From positions 1 to 57,006 of the forward strand of contig JAFDDH010000004.1 of assembly GCA_019310975.1 (NCBI GenBank): a stretch of 57,006 nt of DNA, given 5' to 3'. The notes beneath the pieces are model-generated. The model saw nothing but the letters and a program-made list of their open reading frames with translations. It did not search any database and was not told where the DNA came from. Source of the stretch: Deltaproteobacteria bacterium (GTDB lineage: Bacteria > Myxococcota_A > UBA9160 > UBA4427). Made by a program: the position numbers and the translations under genes. Below are positions 33,199-42,169 of this stretch, in pieces; positions within the stretch are counted from its first letter, which is position 1; every line of letters starts with the position of its first letter.

Positions 33199-33298
33199 CG
33201 CCCTCTCTCCCTCTCCGTCCCCCTCCCCCGGCAAGCGCCGCTGCGCCAGCTCGCCCCTCAACTGACAAACCCGGAATCGAGCCGCCCCCCGTCCTCGA

Positions 33299-33441
33299 GG
33301 CTTTGGCGATGAAGGTCTGGCGCGAAATCAAGCGCAGTAGAACCGCCCCCGCCGATTCTCCCCCTACCCAACCCGCACCCCCGCAGATCCAAACGAGCAC
33401 CCCACACGAGCCATTCGCGCCAGACCTTCATCGCCAAAGCC
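33299..33441. repeat. 143-bp element with perfect 28-bp inverted-repeat arms
   Basis: Arms at 33299-33326 and 33414-33441 are perfect reverse complements; each includes TTTGGCGATGAAGGTCTGGC or its complement. The 87-bp centre is C-rich and shows no further pairing. The element sits in the 274-bp convergent gap between the protease gene and the P450 gene. Its arm sequence is unrelated to that of the element at 17783-17951. The remainder of the gap (33199-33298, 33442-33472) is C-rich with no other feature. Confidence 0.88.
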
Positions 33442-33472
33442 CTGGCACAGCCCCCCGCTCCCCCCAATCAAG

Positions 33473-34831
33473 TCACCCAATCGGCGTGAGGCTCACCGGC
33501 AACCCATCCATGGGCCTAGAAATCGGCGCCTGCTGAACGGGCATGCGATAGCCATCCGGCACGCTCCATCGATACCGCCGCAGCACGTGATGCAGGATCG
33601 TCTTCACCTGCGCTTCGGCGAAGCGCAGCCCGAGACACATATGCGGTCCCCCCCCGAAAGGAATCCAGCTATGCGTATGCCGCTCGTGCTCCGCCCGCTC
33701 GGGCGAGAAGCGATCCGGATCGAAGCAGTGGGGATCGTCCCACCATTCTTCCATGTGATGGGTCATGATTGGTGAGATCACCACCATGCTCTTCTTCTTG
33801 ATCAGGTAGCCGTCGAACTCGAAGTCCTCAGTAGCAATGCGCGGGATTACGGGCAGCGGCGGGTATAGGCGTAACGCCTCCTTGAAGACCTGGGTCAGCG
33901 CCGGCGTCGATTCCAGATCCTCGAACGCAAAGCTCTCCTTGCCGGCGTCACAGCACTCCTCCCGTACGCGCTCCTGCCACCCCGGATGTCGGCCGAGCTC
34001 GTAGAAGATGGACGAGAGAGTGCTCGTGGTGGTGTCGTGGGCTGCCATCATGAGAAAGCTCATGTGATCGATGATCTGCTGGTCGCTGAACTGGTCGCCC
34101 TCCTCGGTCTCGGCCCGGCACAGCCTTGAGAAGATGTCACCTCGGTCTCCGGCGCGTCGCGCGTCGATTCCCGCCCTGAAGAAGTCCACCATGAACTCAC
34201 GCGCTTTCAGACCGCGGTGGAACTCGAGGCCGGGGATGGGCAGTCGAATTCGTGACATCGAGGCCGCCACCAGATCCTCAAAGGCCTCGTTCATGCGGCC
34301 CGTGCCCGGTCCGAGCTTCTCACCGACGAAGATCCGTGCCGCCATATCCAGGGTGAGCGACTTGACGGCCGGAAAGACGTGAAAGTCGTCTCCGGCTTCC
34401 GTCCACTGCCCGATCGCGTCGGCGACGATGGGATTCATGCGCTCCGTGTACTCGCACAGTACCGGTCGTGTGAACGCCGTATGCATGATCTTGCGGTGTT
34501 GCTTGTGCTCCTCTCCGTCGAGGAGCAGCAAGCCGTTCGGGAAGATCTTGCCCATGATGGCCATCCACGGGCGCCGCGCCGAGAAGATGCGGTCCTTGTC
34601 GAGCAGTACCACTCGATTCGCTTCGGGTCCAAAAAGGTGGACCATCTTGAATGCGATCGCGTTGGCGCCGACCACGGGGCCGCGCTCCTCGTAGAGGGTG
34701 CGCAGGTTTCCCAGCATGTCGACTCGCTCGTTCCGGGGCTCACGGATCATTCGCGCCAGCATCTTCGCGAGCGGTATCCGGGGGATCTTTCGCCGCTTCG
34801 AGAGATCGTGACTGGGAGCTGCTTCGCTCAT
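33473..34831 (-). CDS. cytochrome P450
   Basis: A 452-residue soluble bacterial P450. The I-helix oxygen-activation motif is AAHDTTTS (263-270), with His in place of the usual Gly before Asp. ExxR is EALR (318-321), and the heme loop FGGGPHMCLG places the cysteine ligand at 399. It shows a CYP51/CYP120-like layout with no N-terminal membrane anchor. Such enzymes often hydroxylate sterols, terpenoids or fatty acids; the substrate cannot be read here. The ATG at 34831 has GGAG 9 nt upstream, whereas the ATG at 34840 directly abuts that site. No ferredoxin or reductase gene is adjacent. Divergent from the SNF symporter gene. Confidence 0.92.
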   Translation of the reverse strand: MSEAAPSHDLSKRRKIPRIPLAKMLARMIREPRNERVDMLGNLRTLYEERGPVVGANAIAFKMVHLFGPEANRVVLLDKDRIFSARRPWMAIMGKIFPNGLLLLDGEEHKQHRKIMHTAFTRPVLCEYTERMNPIVADAIGQWTEAGDDFHVFPAVKSLTLDMAARIFVGEKLGPGTGRMNEAFEDLVAASMSRIRLPIPGLEFHRGLKAREFMVDFFRAGIDARRAGDRGDIFSRLCRAETEEGDQFSDQQIIDHMSFLMMAAHDTTTSTLSSIFYELGRHPGWQERVREECCDAGKESFAFEDLESTPALTQVFKEALRLYPPLPVIPRIATEDFEFDGYLIKKKSMVVISPIMTHHMEEWWDDPHCFDPDRFSPERAEHERHTHSWIPFGGGPHMCLGLRFAEAQVKTILHHVLRRYRWSVPDGYRMPVQQAPISRPMDGLPVSLTPIG

Positions 34832-34980
34832 TGGATCCATCTCCAAGGTTGCCCGCGATTGCACCGAAGATTCAGGTCACGTCGGATGGGCTCTCGGCCG
34901 ACATTATATCTTTGCCGCATCCGACGAGGAGGCGGTATTCTCTACAGGGGTCGGCCAGCGGCCAGGTCGAAGGGGGGGAC

Positions 34981-36318
34981 ATGGCGACGGCGGCACGCGA
35001 GCACTGGAATAGCCGCTTCGGCTTCGTGGCGGCAGCGGTGGGTTCGGCGGTCGGTCTGGGCAATATGTGGCGCTTTTCGTACCTCACGGCCGAGAAGGGC
35101 GGTGCCGCCTTCGTGGGCCTCTACCTGCTCTTCACCGCCGCAGTGGGCCTGCCCGTCATGCTTGCGGAGCTGACCATTGGGCGCGGTTCGGGCAAGAGTC
35201 CGATCCTGGCGCTGGCCCACTACGGGGGCGCGCGCTGGAAGGCGCTCGGTGGACTCTTCGTCGCGACCGGCTTCCTCATCCTATCCTACTACTCGGTGAT
35301 CGCGGGCTGGACGCTGCGCTACGCGGGTGAGGCGCTGATCATCGGGCTGCCTGCCGACCCGGGTGCGCACTTCGGCGAGATCAGCCAGGGTTTCGGCGCC
35401 TTCCTCTTTCATCTGGCGTTCATGGGACTCACCATGGGCATCGTGGCGGGCGGCGTCACCAAGGGGATCGAGCGGGTATCCGTGGTGGCGATGCCCTTGC
35501 TCTTCGTGTTGGTCTGCGGCATTGCGCTCTACGCCGCGACGCTGGACGGGGCTGGCGCGGGCTATGCCTACTACCTGAACGCGGACCTGGACAACGCCTT
35601 CTCGATGGACGTGCTGGTAGCGGCTGCCGGGCAGGCCTTCTTCAGCCTGAGCCTGGGAATGGGCGCCATGCTCACCTTCGCGAGCTATCTGCAGCGCGAT
35701 AGCAATCTGCCGAATGAGTCGCTCATCATCGCGAGCGCCGATTTCGGTGTCGCCTTCCTGGCCGGCCTGATGGTCTTTCCGATCATCTTCGCCCTCGGGC
35801 TGTCAGCGGATATCAGCGGAAGCACGCTCGGTGCGCTCTTCGTCGCGCTTCCCAAGGCGTTCATCAACATGGGCGGCATCGGCCGCTTGATCGGCCTGCT
35901 CTTCTTCCTGGCGCTGGTCGTCGGGGCGCTCACGTCGGCGATCTCGCTGCTGGAGGTCGTCGTATCGGCGGCGGTGGATGGGCTCGAGTGGACGCGCGAG
36001 AAGGCCGTCATCGTGATGGGGCTGATGATTTCGATGCTCGGAGCCGCGTCGGCGTGGAGCCTCAACATCCTGGACGTGATGGACCAGATCGCCAACAACA
36101 TCTTCCTGCTCGGGGGCGGTCTCGCGCTCTCCATCTTTGTCGGATGGGTAATGGATGATCCCCTCGCCGAGGTGGCCGAAGGAGCGAGTGGAGTGCGCTG
36201 GTTCTTCGCCTGGCGCCAGCTCCTGCGCTGGGTGGTGCCGGCAGTGCTTGTCTTCGTCCTCTACCACTCGGTGCCGACGACGGTCGCGAACATCGGAATG
36301 CTCTGGCGCGGCGAATGA
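34981..36318 (+). CDS. sodium-dependent neurotransmitter-symporter family (SNF/LeuT-type) transporter
   Basis: A 445-residue membrane protein with about eleven to twelve helices. The first helix carries GSAVGLGNMWRF (21-32), the unwound sodium and substrate-binding segment of LeuT-type carriers. Residues around LSLGMGAMLTFASYL match the helix 6 unwound region. Bacterial members take up amino acids or other amines with sodium. The ATG at 34981 follows AAGGGGGGGAC and begins MATAAREHWNSRFGF, the usual start; a longer frame upstream is unlike the family. The stop codon TGA abuts the opposing PlsB stop with no gap (TGATCA). Confidence 0.92.
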   Translation: MATAAREHWNSRFGFVAAAVGSAVGLGNMWRFSYLTAEKGGAAFVGLYLLFTAAVGLPVMLAELTIGRGSGKSPILALAHYGGARWKALGGLFVATGFLILSYYSVIAGWTLRYAGEALIIGLPADPGAHFGEISQGFGAFLFHLAFMGLTMGIVAGGVTKGIERVSVVAMPLLFVLVCGIALYAATLDGAGAGYAYYLNADLDNAFSMDVLVAAAGQAFFSLSLGMGAMLTFASYLQRDSNLPNESLIIASADFGVAFLAGLMVFPIIFALGLSADISGSTLGALFVALPKAFINMGGIGRLIGLLFFLALVVGALTSAISLLEVVVSAAVDGLEWTREKAVIVMGLMISMLGAASAWSLNILDVMDQIANNIFLLGGGLALSIFVGWVMDDPLAEVAEGASGVRWFFAWRQLLRWVVPAVLVFVLYHSVPTTVANIGMLWRGE

Positions 36319-38727
36319 TCAGTCGATCAGTCCCGCCCGTCGGCTCGCAGCCAGCGCCACCACCACCTCGACGCGCCGGTGCACATCGCGAATCTCCTCG
36401 GCGAATGCGGCGCGCGCCGCACCCTGGCCCGGCGCGCCGCACTCCACCAATCGACGGTTGTCCGCCAGCTTGAGGGCGGTGCCGAAGAGAACCTTTGAGA
36501 CTGATGCGCGGCTCTGGATGCGCTCTTGCAGCTGGTACTGTTTGCCGAGCCCCAGGCAATCGGAAACCAGGGCGTCCCGATCGATCTCGGCATCCTCGGC
36601 GCATTGCTGAAGGGCGTCGCTCACCACGCGATAGCTCTCGATGAAGGGGCGGATCACGCGATGGGCAGTGAAGGGCCTCGTCCCACGCAGCAGAGCGTGA
36701 GCGCCGTCGGGGCCGCTGGCCAGACGCTGCCCCCACTCGGCGTTCTGGAAGGCGAGCTCGTCGCGGATCTCCTCGCGAAATTGGTTCTTCTCGGCGAAGA
36801 AGAACTCGAATTTGAAGAGATCGCGAAGCCGCATCGTCTCGTCCCAGAACTCGGCCACGGAGTCGCCTCCTCCCCCTCCCTCGCCGGCGTGGACTAGGGC
36901 GAGCTCCGCGATGGCGGCGTTCACGAAGAAGTGGATCACGGTGTTGCGGTAATAGGCTGCTGCGAGCTGTTGCTCCGGACCAATCCGGTACACACACTCC
37001 GGCCCACCGTCGAAGCGCGTCACCACATCGTTGGCTGCCAGCGCCTCCAGGGTGCGGCGCACGCCGGAATCGCTTTCCAGGTGGTAGAGCTGCGCAGTCG
37101 TAGGGAGCTTGCGTTCCTGCACGTAGCGCAGCAGGTTGACCAGGCTCTGCCGTGTCTCGCCCACCGTAGCCGCCCGATCCCCGGTGCCAAGAAGTGCGAG
37201 CGTGACCAGCGAGATGGGCGTGATGGGCGTGACTCGGTTGATGCGCACGCTGACCTCGAAGGCGAGCTTCTGCAGCTCGATCTCGCTTTCGTCCGGATCC
37301 GCGCCGGATTCCCTTTCCGGCTTCTCGAGCTGGCTCCGCAGCGAGATCGGCTCGCCAAAGCGAATGTGGATTCGCCCATAGGGTCGGCGCAGCGAGCGGA
37401 TCACGCCGAGGAACCAGCCGAAGCTCTCCTTTTCTTTGCTGGCTCCCTCCTGTTCGTCGCTATATCCGCCTACCTCCTGGATCTGATCGTAGGCAATGGC
37501 CACCGGAATCAGCTGAACGTTCTCGCTCTTAGCGCGACGCCAGGCATCCACCACGTAGGCGAGCATTCCGAAGCGAGGCGGCAAGAGCTTGCCGGAGCGC
37601 GAGCGGCCTCCTTCGATGTACCACTCGAGGGAGAAGCGCTTTTCCACCAGATAGTCGATGTAGCTGCGCAGTACGTGTTTGTAGACGGCGTCGTCGCGGA
37701 AGCTGCGCCGGATGAAGAAGGTGCCGGTGCGGCGCACGAGCGGCCCCACCGGAAAGAAGTTCATATTGATTCCACCAGCGGTGTGGTTCGGTGGCAGCCC
37801 GTTTTCGTAGAGGATGTACTGCAGGGCGAGGTGGTCGAGATTCGATTTGTGGGTGGGCAGGAAGACCACGGGGCTGCGTTGAGAGAGCGCCGCGATGCGC
37901 CCGAGCTGCTCACGGTCGTATTGGATCTCATCCGCGTATCCCTGGGTGTAGAGCTTCCGGATCAGCCAGGCGACCAGGTCGATGAATAGAGGACTGTGGG
38001 CGGCGGCGATCTCACGCAGGTCCGAGACCGTCTGGCGGTTGATGTCTGCCTCCGACCGACTCTCCTGACGGGCCAGCTGCGTGACCCGAGCGCGGAAGGC
38101 GGGCGCTCCCAGGATCTCCTCTTCGACCAGCTTCGGCACCTTGTAGCGCATGCCGCGCAGGCGGCGTTCCGAGCGCTCCAGCGAGAGCGCCGCCTGGCGT
38201 GAGACGAAGAGGGGAAGCCCAGTGGTGGTGCCGCCACCGCGATGACCGGCCTCTGCCCAGCGAGTGCGTAGGTCCGAGACCGGAGCCGGTTCGGCCAGGA
38301 CGATGCGGCAGCGATCGGGGTGTCGTCTCAGGATCCAGCGCTGTCGCAGTGTGCCGGGATCGCGCGGATCACTGAACGTCAGCAGATCGCGCGGACGCAC
38401 AGCGCGCACTCCGTCGCGTTCGGGCGGGATCCAGACCACGCGCAAAGGCGCGAGCAAGGGATCGTCCTCAGCGGCCAGGACCGCCTCGAGGGCGGGATCG
38501 ACGCCCGGTCTGCGTCGCCCCCGACTCGGCGGCAACGCGACCATGCGCGCACGGCCAGGCGGTGTCTGTGCCGGCAGCGCTGCCTGCACCCAAGCCTCCA
38601 GCAGGTCGCGCTCGAGCGAACTCGCCGCGTCGAGCAGGAACACGACTTCGCGGTCGGGGTCGTTGCTCGGCCACACCGGCTGATCGGCGTGTGCGTTGAT
38701 CTCCACGGTCGGATTCATCCCGTGCAT
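36319..38727 (-). CDS. plsB: glycerol-3-phosphate 1-O-acyltransferase (PlsB type)
   Basis: An 802-residue peripheral membrane enzyme that makes lysophosphatidic acid, the first step of phospholipid synthesis. The acyltransferase blocks are in order: THKSNLDHL with His293 and Asp298 (HX4D), FFIRRSF, WYIEGGRSRSGKLLPPRFGML, and LIPVAIAYD. Its length matches E. coli PlsB, not the short PlsC or PlsY. The ATG at 38727 has no strong Shine-Dalgarno; the ATG three codons later is equally possible. The MelB-like carrier gene lies 67 bp upstream on the same strand. Its end directly abuts the convergent SNF symporter gene. Confidence 0.93.
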   Translation of the reverse strand: MHGMNPTVEINAHADQPVWPSNDPDREVVFLLDAASSLERDLLEAWVQAALPAQTPPGRARMVALPPSRGRRRPGVDPALEAVLAAEDDPLLAPLRVVWIPPERDGVRAVRPRDLLTFSDPRDPGTLRQRWILRRHPDRCRIVLAEPAPVSDLRTRWAEAGHRGGGTTTGLPLFVSRQAALSLERSERRLRGMRYKVPKLVEEEILGAPAFRARVTQLARQESRSEADINRQTVSDLREIAAAHSPLFIDLVAWLIRKLYTQGYADEIQYDREQLGRIAALSQRSPVVFLPTHKSNLDHLALQYILYENGLPPNHTAGGINMNFFPVGPLVRRTGTFFIRRSFRDDAVYKHVLRSYIDYLVEKRFSLEWYIEGGRSRSGKLLPPRFGMLAYVVDAWRRAKSENVQLIPVAIAYDQIQEVGGYSDEQEGASKEKESFGWFLGVIRSLRRPYGRIHIRFGEPISLRSQLEKPERESGADPDESEIELQKLAFEVSVRINRVTPITPISLVTLALLGTGDRAATVGETRQSLVNLLRYVQERKLPTTAQLYHLESDSGVRRTLEALAANDVVTRFDGGPECVYRIGPEQQLAAAYYRNTVIHFFVNAAIAELALVHAGEGGGGGDSVAEFWDETMRLRDLFKFEFFFAEKNQFREEIRDELAFQNAEWGQRLASGPDGAHALLRGTRPFTAHRVIRPFIESYRVVSDALQQCAEDAEIDRDALVSDCLGLGKQYQLQERIQSRASVSKVLFGTALKLADNRRLVECGAPGQGAARAAFAEEIRDVHRRVEVVVALAASRRAGLID

Positions 38728-38794
38728 TGTACAGCCTGGACACTGCTGCGTGCGATCCTCCTGCGGAGCGTGCCGACGCGCTTCGGCGTTACCT

Positions 38795-40186
38795 TCAGCC
38801 TGTCTGGGGAGGCATGCTGCGCGACTCGAGGATCGACCGGATCTCGGCGTGGCGTTCGCGCGAGAGCGGGTAGCCCCGAGCGATCAGGATGCCTGCGATC
38901 AGGAAGGCCGCTGGGACCCAGGTGCTCACGACGCGGATCGTCATCAGTGCGGCGTCCGACTGCTCTGCCGCCGAGCTGTCGTAGCCTGCCAGCGTGAGAC
39001 CGAAGCCCGCCAGCATATAGGCCGTGGCGCCGCCGACCTTGCGGACGAAGGTGAACACACCGCTGTAGATGCCCTCGCGGCGCTCGCCGCTCAGCACCTC
39101 ATCCTCGTCGATCACCTCGCCGAGCATCGCCCATGGCATCAGGTCGACCACCGCGTAGCCGATGCCAAGCAACCCGGCGATGACGAAGAGGACATGGCGC
39201 GGCCAGGCCGGGTCGGCGAGAAAGATGCCGGCCAGACAGATCACAAACCAGGTAGCGCCGATCACGAAGATCTCATGCTTCTCGGCTCGACGCGCATAGC
39301 GGAGCCAGAAGGGCAGGGAGAGAATCACCACGCCCAGCATGCAGAGCAGTGTCCACGTGACATCGGCCTCGCGCCCGATCCAGATTGTGATGAGCAGCGG
39401 CACGGCCAGCCCGAGCAGGTCCACCGCAATGCGTGAGGCCATGTAGAAGCCAATCAGACGCACGTAGGTTCCGTGACGCAGGATCTGGCGCACCTCTGTG
39501 AGGAGCCTCGTCGGCTGATCGATTCGGTGCCCCGGTGGCTCGAAGCTGACCTTCCAGACCATCGGCCAGGGCAGCACGATCCACGCTGCGAGGATCAGGC
39601 CCGTCAGTGCAAAACCTTGTGATCCGCCCCCGAGCCAGCCGACGGAGGCGAAGAAGATGGATGCGACCATTGTGCCCATCACCGCACCCGCGGAGCGAAA
39701 AGTGTTGATCGACGTGCGCTCGTCGTAGTCGCCGGCCATCTCAGGGATGAGGGCCATATAGGGAACGCTGAGCACGGTCATCGACAACGAAAGCGCTACG
39801 TAGACGATCAAGTACCACAAGAACATCGCCACCTGTCCGTCGAAGGGTGTCGTCCAGATCAGTGCGAAGGAGAGGCCGAAGGGCAGGATGCCGATCAGGA
39901 AGAAGGGTCGGCGGCGGCCGAAGCGCCAGCGCATCGAGTCCGAGATGCGGCCCATCAACGGGTCCGTGATGGCGTCGACCATCCGTGCGAGCCAGGCGAT
40001 GACTCCGGCGAGCCAGGGCTGTAGCCCGGCTACCGTGACCAGGAAGGTGAAGAAGACCAGGGAGAGTGCACTCAGCGCGATATTGACGGTGTGGTCGCCA
40101 AGCGCGAAGCCGACCTTTGCTGGCGTGGAGAGCCGCCGCTCCGAAGCGGGCGCGTGCCTAGGGGCCGGAACCGCGTCTGCACCCAT
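38795..40186 (-). CDS. MelB-type (GPH family) major-facilitator transporter
   Basis: A 463-residue protein with about twelve membrane helices. KVGFALGDHTVNIALSALSL and DAITDPLMGRISDSMRWRFG followed by RRRPFFLIG are the diagnostic N-terminal blocks of the glycoside-pentoside-hexuronide:cation symporters. These carry sugars, or in the MFSD2-like branch lysolipids, with sodium or protons. The ATG at 40186 has GGGAG and AGGAGG upstream; a longer frame to 40285 is unlike the family. It precedes plsB by 67 bp, so a lipid-linked substrate is conceivable but unproven. Confidence 0.88.
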   Translation of the reverse strand: MGADAVPAPRHAPASERRLSTPAKVGFALGDHTVNIALSALSLVFFTFLVTVAGLQPWLAGVIAWLARMVDAITDPLMGRISDSMRWRFGRRRPFFLIGILPFGLSFALIWTTPFDGQVAMFLWYLIVYVALSLSMTVLSVPYMALIPEMAGDYDERTSINTFRSAGAVMGTMVASIFFASVGWLGGGSQGFALTGLILAAWIVLPWPMVWKVSFEPPGHRIDQPTRLLTEVRQILRHGTYVRLIGFYMASRIAVDLLGLAVPLLITIWIGREADVTWTLLCMLGVVILSLPFWLRYARRAEKHEIFVIGATWFVICLAGIFLADPAWPRHVLFVIAGLLGIGYAVVDLMPWAMLGEVIDEDEVLSGERREGIYSGVFTFVRKVGGATAYMLAGFGLTLAGYDSSAAEQSDAALMTIRVVSTWVPAAFLIAGILIARGYPLSRERHAEIRSILESRSMPPQTG

Positions 40187-40250
40187 TGCGGCTCCCGTCC
40201 TCCTGCGCGCTCCAGGCGTTGTGGGGCGACGAATCGCGTCCGAAAGTAAT

Positions 40251-40280
40251 CGACCCCGGAAGCCTGCGCTCCCGGGGTCG
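40251..40280 (-). terminator. hairpin terminator of the thiolase gene
   Basis: CGACCCCGG and CCGGGGTCG pair perfectly (9 bp, 12-nt loop). On the minus strand the stem is followed by ATTACTTTC, a modest U-rich tract. It lies 30 bp after the thiolase stop and before the MelB-like gene, so it separates the two transcripts. Confidence 0.6.
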
Positions 40281-40309
40281 GCCATATCGATATGATTCGG
40301 GCGGAGCTC

Positions 40310-41503
40310 TCAGCTCGTTTCACCCTTGCGATACATGGTCACCACCGCGGCGCCGCCGAGACCGAGGTTGTGCTGGAGCGCGACCTTGGCGCCCGCGACC
40401 TGTCGCTTGTCGGCCTTGCCGCGCAGCTGCCAGTTGAGCTCCGCGCATTGCGCGAGGCCGGTCGCCCCGAGCGGGTGACCCTTGGAAATGAGCCCGCCGG
40501 AGGGGTTGACGACGACTTTGCCGCCGTAGGTCTGGGCACCCGAGTCGATGAACTCACCCGCCTTGCCTTCGTCACAAAGACCCAGGCCCTCGTACGTGAT
40601 GAGTTCGTTGCACGAGAAGCAGTCGTGCAGCTCTACGACATCGACGTCTTCCGGCCCGAGTCCCGACTGCTCGTAAACCTTCTGGGCGGCGGCCTTGGTC
40701 ATGTCCTGACCCACCATCTTCATCATGCTGCCCTCGTATGAGGACGGGAAGTCAGTGGTCATCGCCATGCCCAGGATCTCGATCGCCTGACCCTGCAGGT
40801 TGTGCTTCTTGACGAAGTCCTCGCTGGCGAGGATGGCTGCGCCGGCGCCGTCCGAAGTGGGGCAGCATTGAAGCTTGGTGAGCGGCCCGTAGACCTGAGG
40901 CGAATTCTTGATGTCCTCGAGGCTGTACTCGTCCTGGAATTGCGAGTAGGGGTTGTTGACCGAGTGCAGGTGGTTCTTGTAGCCGATCTTGGCATAGTGC
41001 TCGGGCGTGGTGCCGTACTTCTCGTTGTGCTCGAGGCCGGCGTTGCCGAACATCTGTGCGGTGGGCGGACCGGCGCCGAAGCCGCATGTGTCGACCATCA
41101 CCTTAATATGCTTGTCGAGCGCCATGGTGCGGTCGGTATATTTGATGCCGAGCGAGCCCTTCTCCATCTTCTCGAAGCCGAGCGCCATCGCGCACTCGCT
41201 GATCCCGCCCTCGATGAATTGCTTGGCCATGAAGAGGGCCGTCGAGCCGGTCGAGCAGTTGTTGTTCACGTTGTAGATCGGGATGCCGGAGTGACCGAGC
41301 TCGTAGAAGGCCCGCTCACCGCAGGTGGAGTCGCCGTAGCAGTAGCCGACCGCGGCCTGCTCGATCTCGTCGAATTGTATTCCGGCGTCCTCGATCGCCT
41401 TGGTGCCGGCCTCGCGGGCCATATCCGGGTAGTCCCAATCCCGCGAGCCGGGCTTCTCGAACTTCGTCATGCCCACGCCGACGACATAGACCTTCCTGCT
41501 CAT
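40310..41503 (-). CDS. SCP-X-type thiolase / lipid-transfer protein
   Basis: A 397-residue thiolase-fold enzyme. The nucleophile is Cys83 in [11 protein letters not shown], His293 lies in [10 protein letters not shown] and His343 in GHPLGATG. The HDCF arrangement is typical of sterol-carrier-protein-X thiolases, which cleave branched-chain 3-ketoacyl-CoA in sterol and pristanic-acid breakdown. No C-terminal SCP2 domain is present. The ATG at 41503 has GGGAGAA 5 nt upstream. Upstream lies a palindrome at the presumed transcript start. Its chemistry complements the racemase-type and acyl-CoA dehydrogenase genes elsewhere in the window. Confidence 0.9.
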   Translation of the reverse strand: MSRKVYVVGVGMTKFEKPGSRDWDYPDMAREAGTKAIEDAGIQFDEIEQAAVGYCYGDSTCGERAFYELGHSGIPIYNVNNNCSTGSTALFMAKQFIEGGISECAMALGFEKMEKGSLGIKYTDRTMALDKHIKVMVDTCGFGAGPPTAQMFGNAGLEHNEKYGTTPEHYAKIGYKNHLHSVNNPYSQFQDEYSLEDIKNSPQVYGPLTKLQCCPTSDGAGAAILASEDFVKKHNLQGQAIEILGMAMTTDFPSSYEGSMMKMVGQDMTKAAAQKVYEQSGLGPEDVDVVELHDCFSCNELITYEGLGLCDEGKAGEFIDSGAQTYGGKVVVNPSGGLISKGHPLGATGLAQCAELNWQLRGKADKRQVAGAKVALQHNLGLGGAAVVTMYRKGETS

Positions 41504-41585
41504 GATCTTCTCCCTATGGCCGGTCGGCTGCGGGCCCCGGCGAAGACGGGGTCCCGTGCGACAGGCGCCCAGGTTGGGGGTTGAT

Positions 41586-41615
41586 TCGCGAGTCAACTCG
41601 CGACTGCGGAATCTA
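41586..41615 (-). promoter_or_regulatory. thiolase promoter region: TAGATT box followed by an 18-bp palindrome
   Basis: On the minus strand TAGATT (41615-41610) is followed after 6 bp by the perfect palindrome TCGCGAGTTGACTCGCGA (41603-41586), with 8-bp arms. The layout copies that of the synthetase operon, where TAGAAT is followed by TTGACCGGGCGGTCAA. A good -35 box is missing. The recurrent element lies further upstream at 41663-41675. Confidence 0.4.
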
Positions 41616-41738
41616 GCACGGCGCGCAGAACGTCCGATGGTGGATCATGATTCACGTTCAATTTCAAATACTTGTGGATTTGATGGTGATCGCGCAGGGT
41701 TGCTCTCTCCAGCTCGCGGGGTGCCGAGTGGGGGGCCT

Positions 41739-41873
41739 CTAGCCAGGGCGTGTGGCGATCGCGGCGTCACCGGTGTGAGGCGAAAATGCCGCCACCGCGT
41801 CGAGCCGTGCGGCGGCCCACTCCATCGGCCACGCCAACACACTGATTCCGGCCAGCAGCGGCAGCACGATCAC
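41739..41873 (-). CDS. possible small membrane protein, 44 residues
   Basis: A short frame starting at a GTG that overlaps the stop of the preceding small gene (GTGA). It encodes a hydrophobic N-terminus (IVLPLLAGISVLAWPMEWAA) followed by a soluble tail ending in ATRPG and a TAG. One membrane helix is likely. No homology is recognised. The coupling to another tiny membrane ORF is the main support; the longer open frame reaching 42155 has an implausible basic leader. Confidence 0.4.
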   Translation of the reverse strand: MIVLPLLAGISVLAWPMEWAAARLDAVAAFSPHTGDAAIATRPG

Positions 41874-41980
41874 CGCGCCCAGTGCAAGCGGCCCGGCGCG
41901 GGATTGGCGAGGTGGAAGGCGATCAGAAAGAGGACGACGCAGAGCGTCCACAGGACGATGGTCTTGAGCTTGCCTCGCAT
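41870..41980 (-). CDS. possible small membrane protein, 36 residues
   Basis: Starts MRGKLKTIVLWTLCVVLFLI with a GGAGAAAG Shine-Dalgarno properly spaced upstream. It contains one strongly hydrophobic helix (about 8-25) after a positively charged start, so the N-terminus should face the cytoplasm, then HLANPAPGRLHWAR. It ends TGA, overlapping the GTG of the next small frame. The size and single helix resemble small membrane-anchored accessory proteins. It lies in the 666-bp space between the thiolase and HIT genes, which otherwise holds only the thiolase control region (41586-41675). Confidence 0.5.
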   Translation of the reverse strand: MRGKLKTIVLWTLCVVLFLIAFHLANPAPGRLHWAR

Positions 41981-42169
41981 TTCTTTCTCCGTGTCTGCCC
42001 GGGCTCATTCGGATCGACACAGGCGGCGCTTGAAGCTGTCGCCGAATGGGCAGAAGCCCGCCGCTGGCCGGCCAGTCGGGGCGCGGGTGCCTGTCGTGAA
42101 GCGCATTGGCCGACGCGTTACGCTTGGTGAAGGGCTGATTTCGGCCGACCAGCACGGGGGGCGCAAGGC

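Noticed and set aside
41874-42155. N-terminal part of the 138-codon minus-strand frame
   Set aside because: Lacks a Shine-Dalgarno and has unstructured Arg/Pro-rich sequence. Only the final 44 codons, coupled to the preceding small ORF, look plausible.
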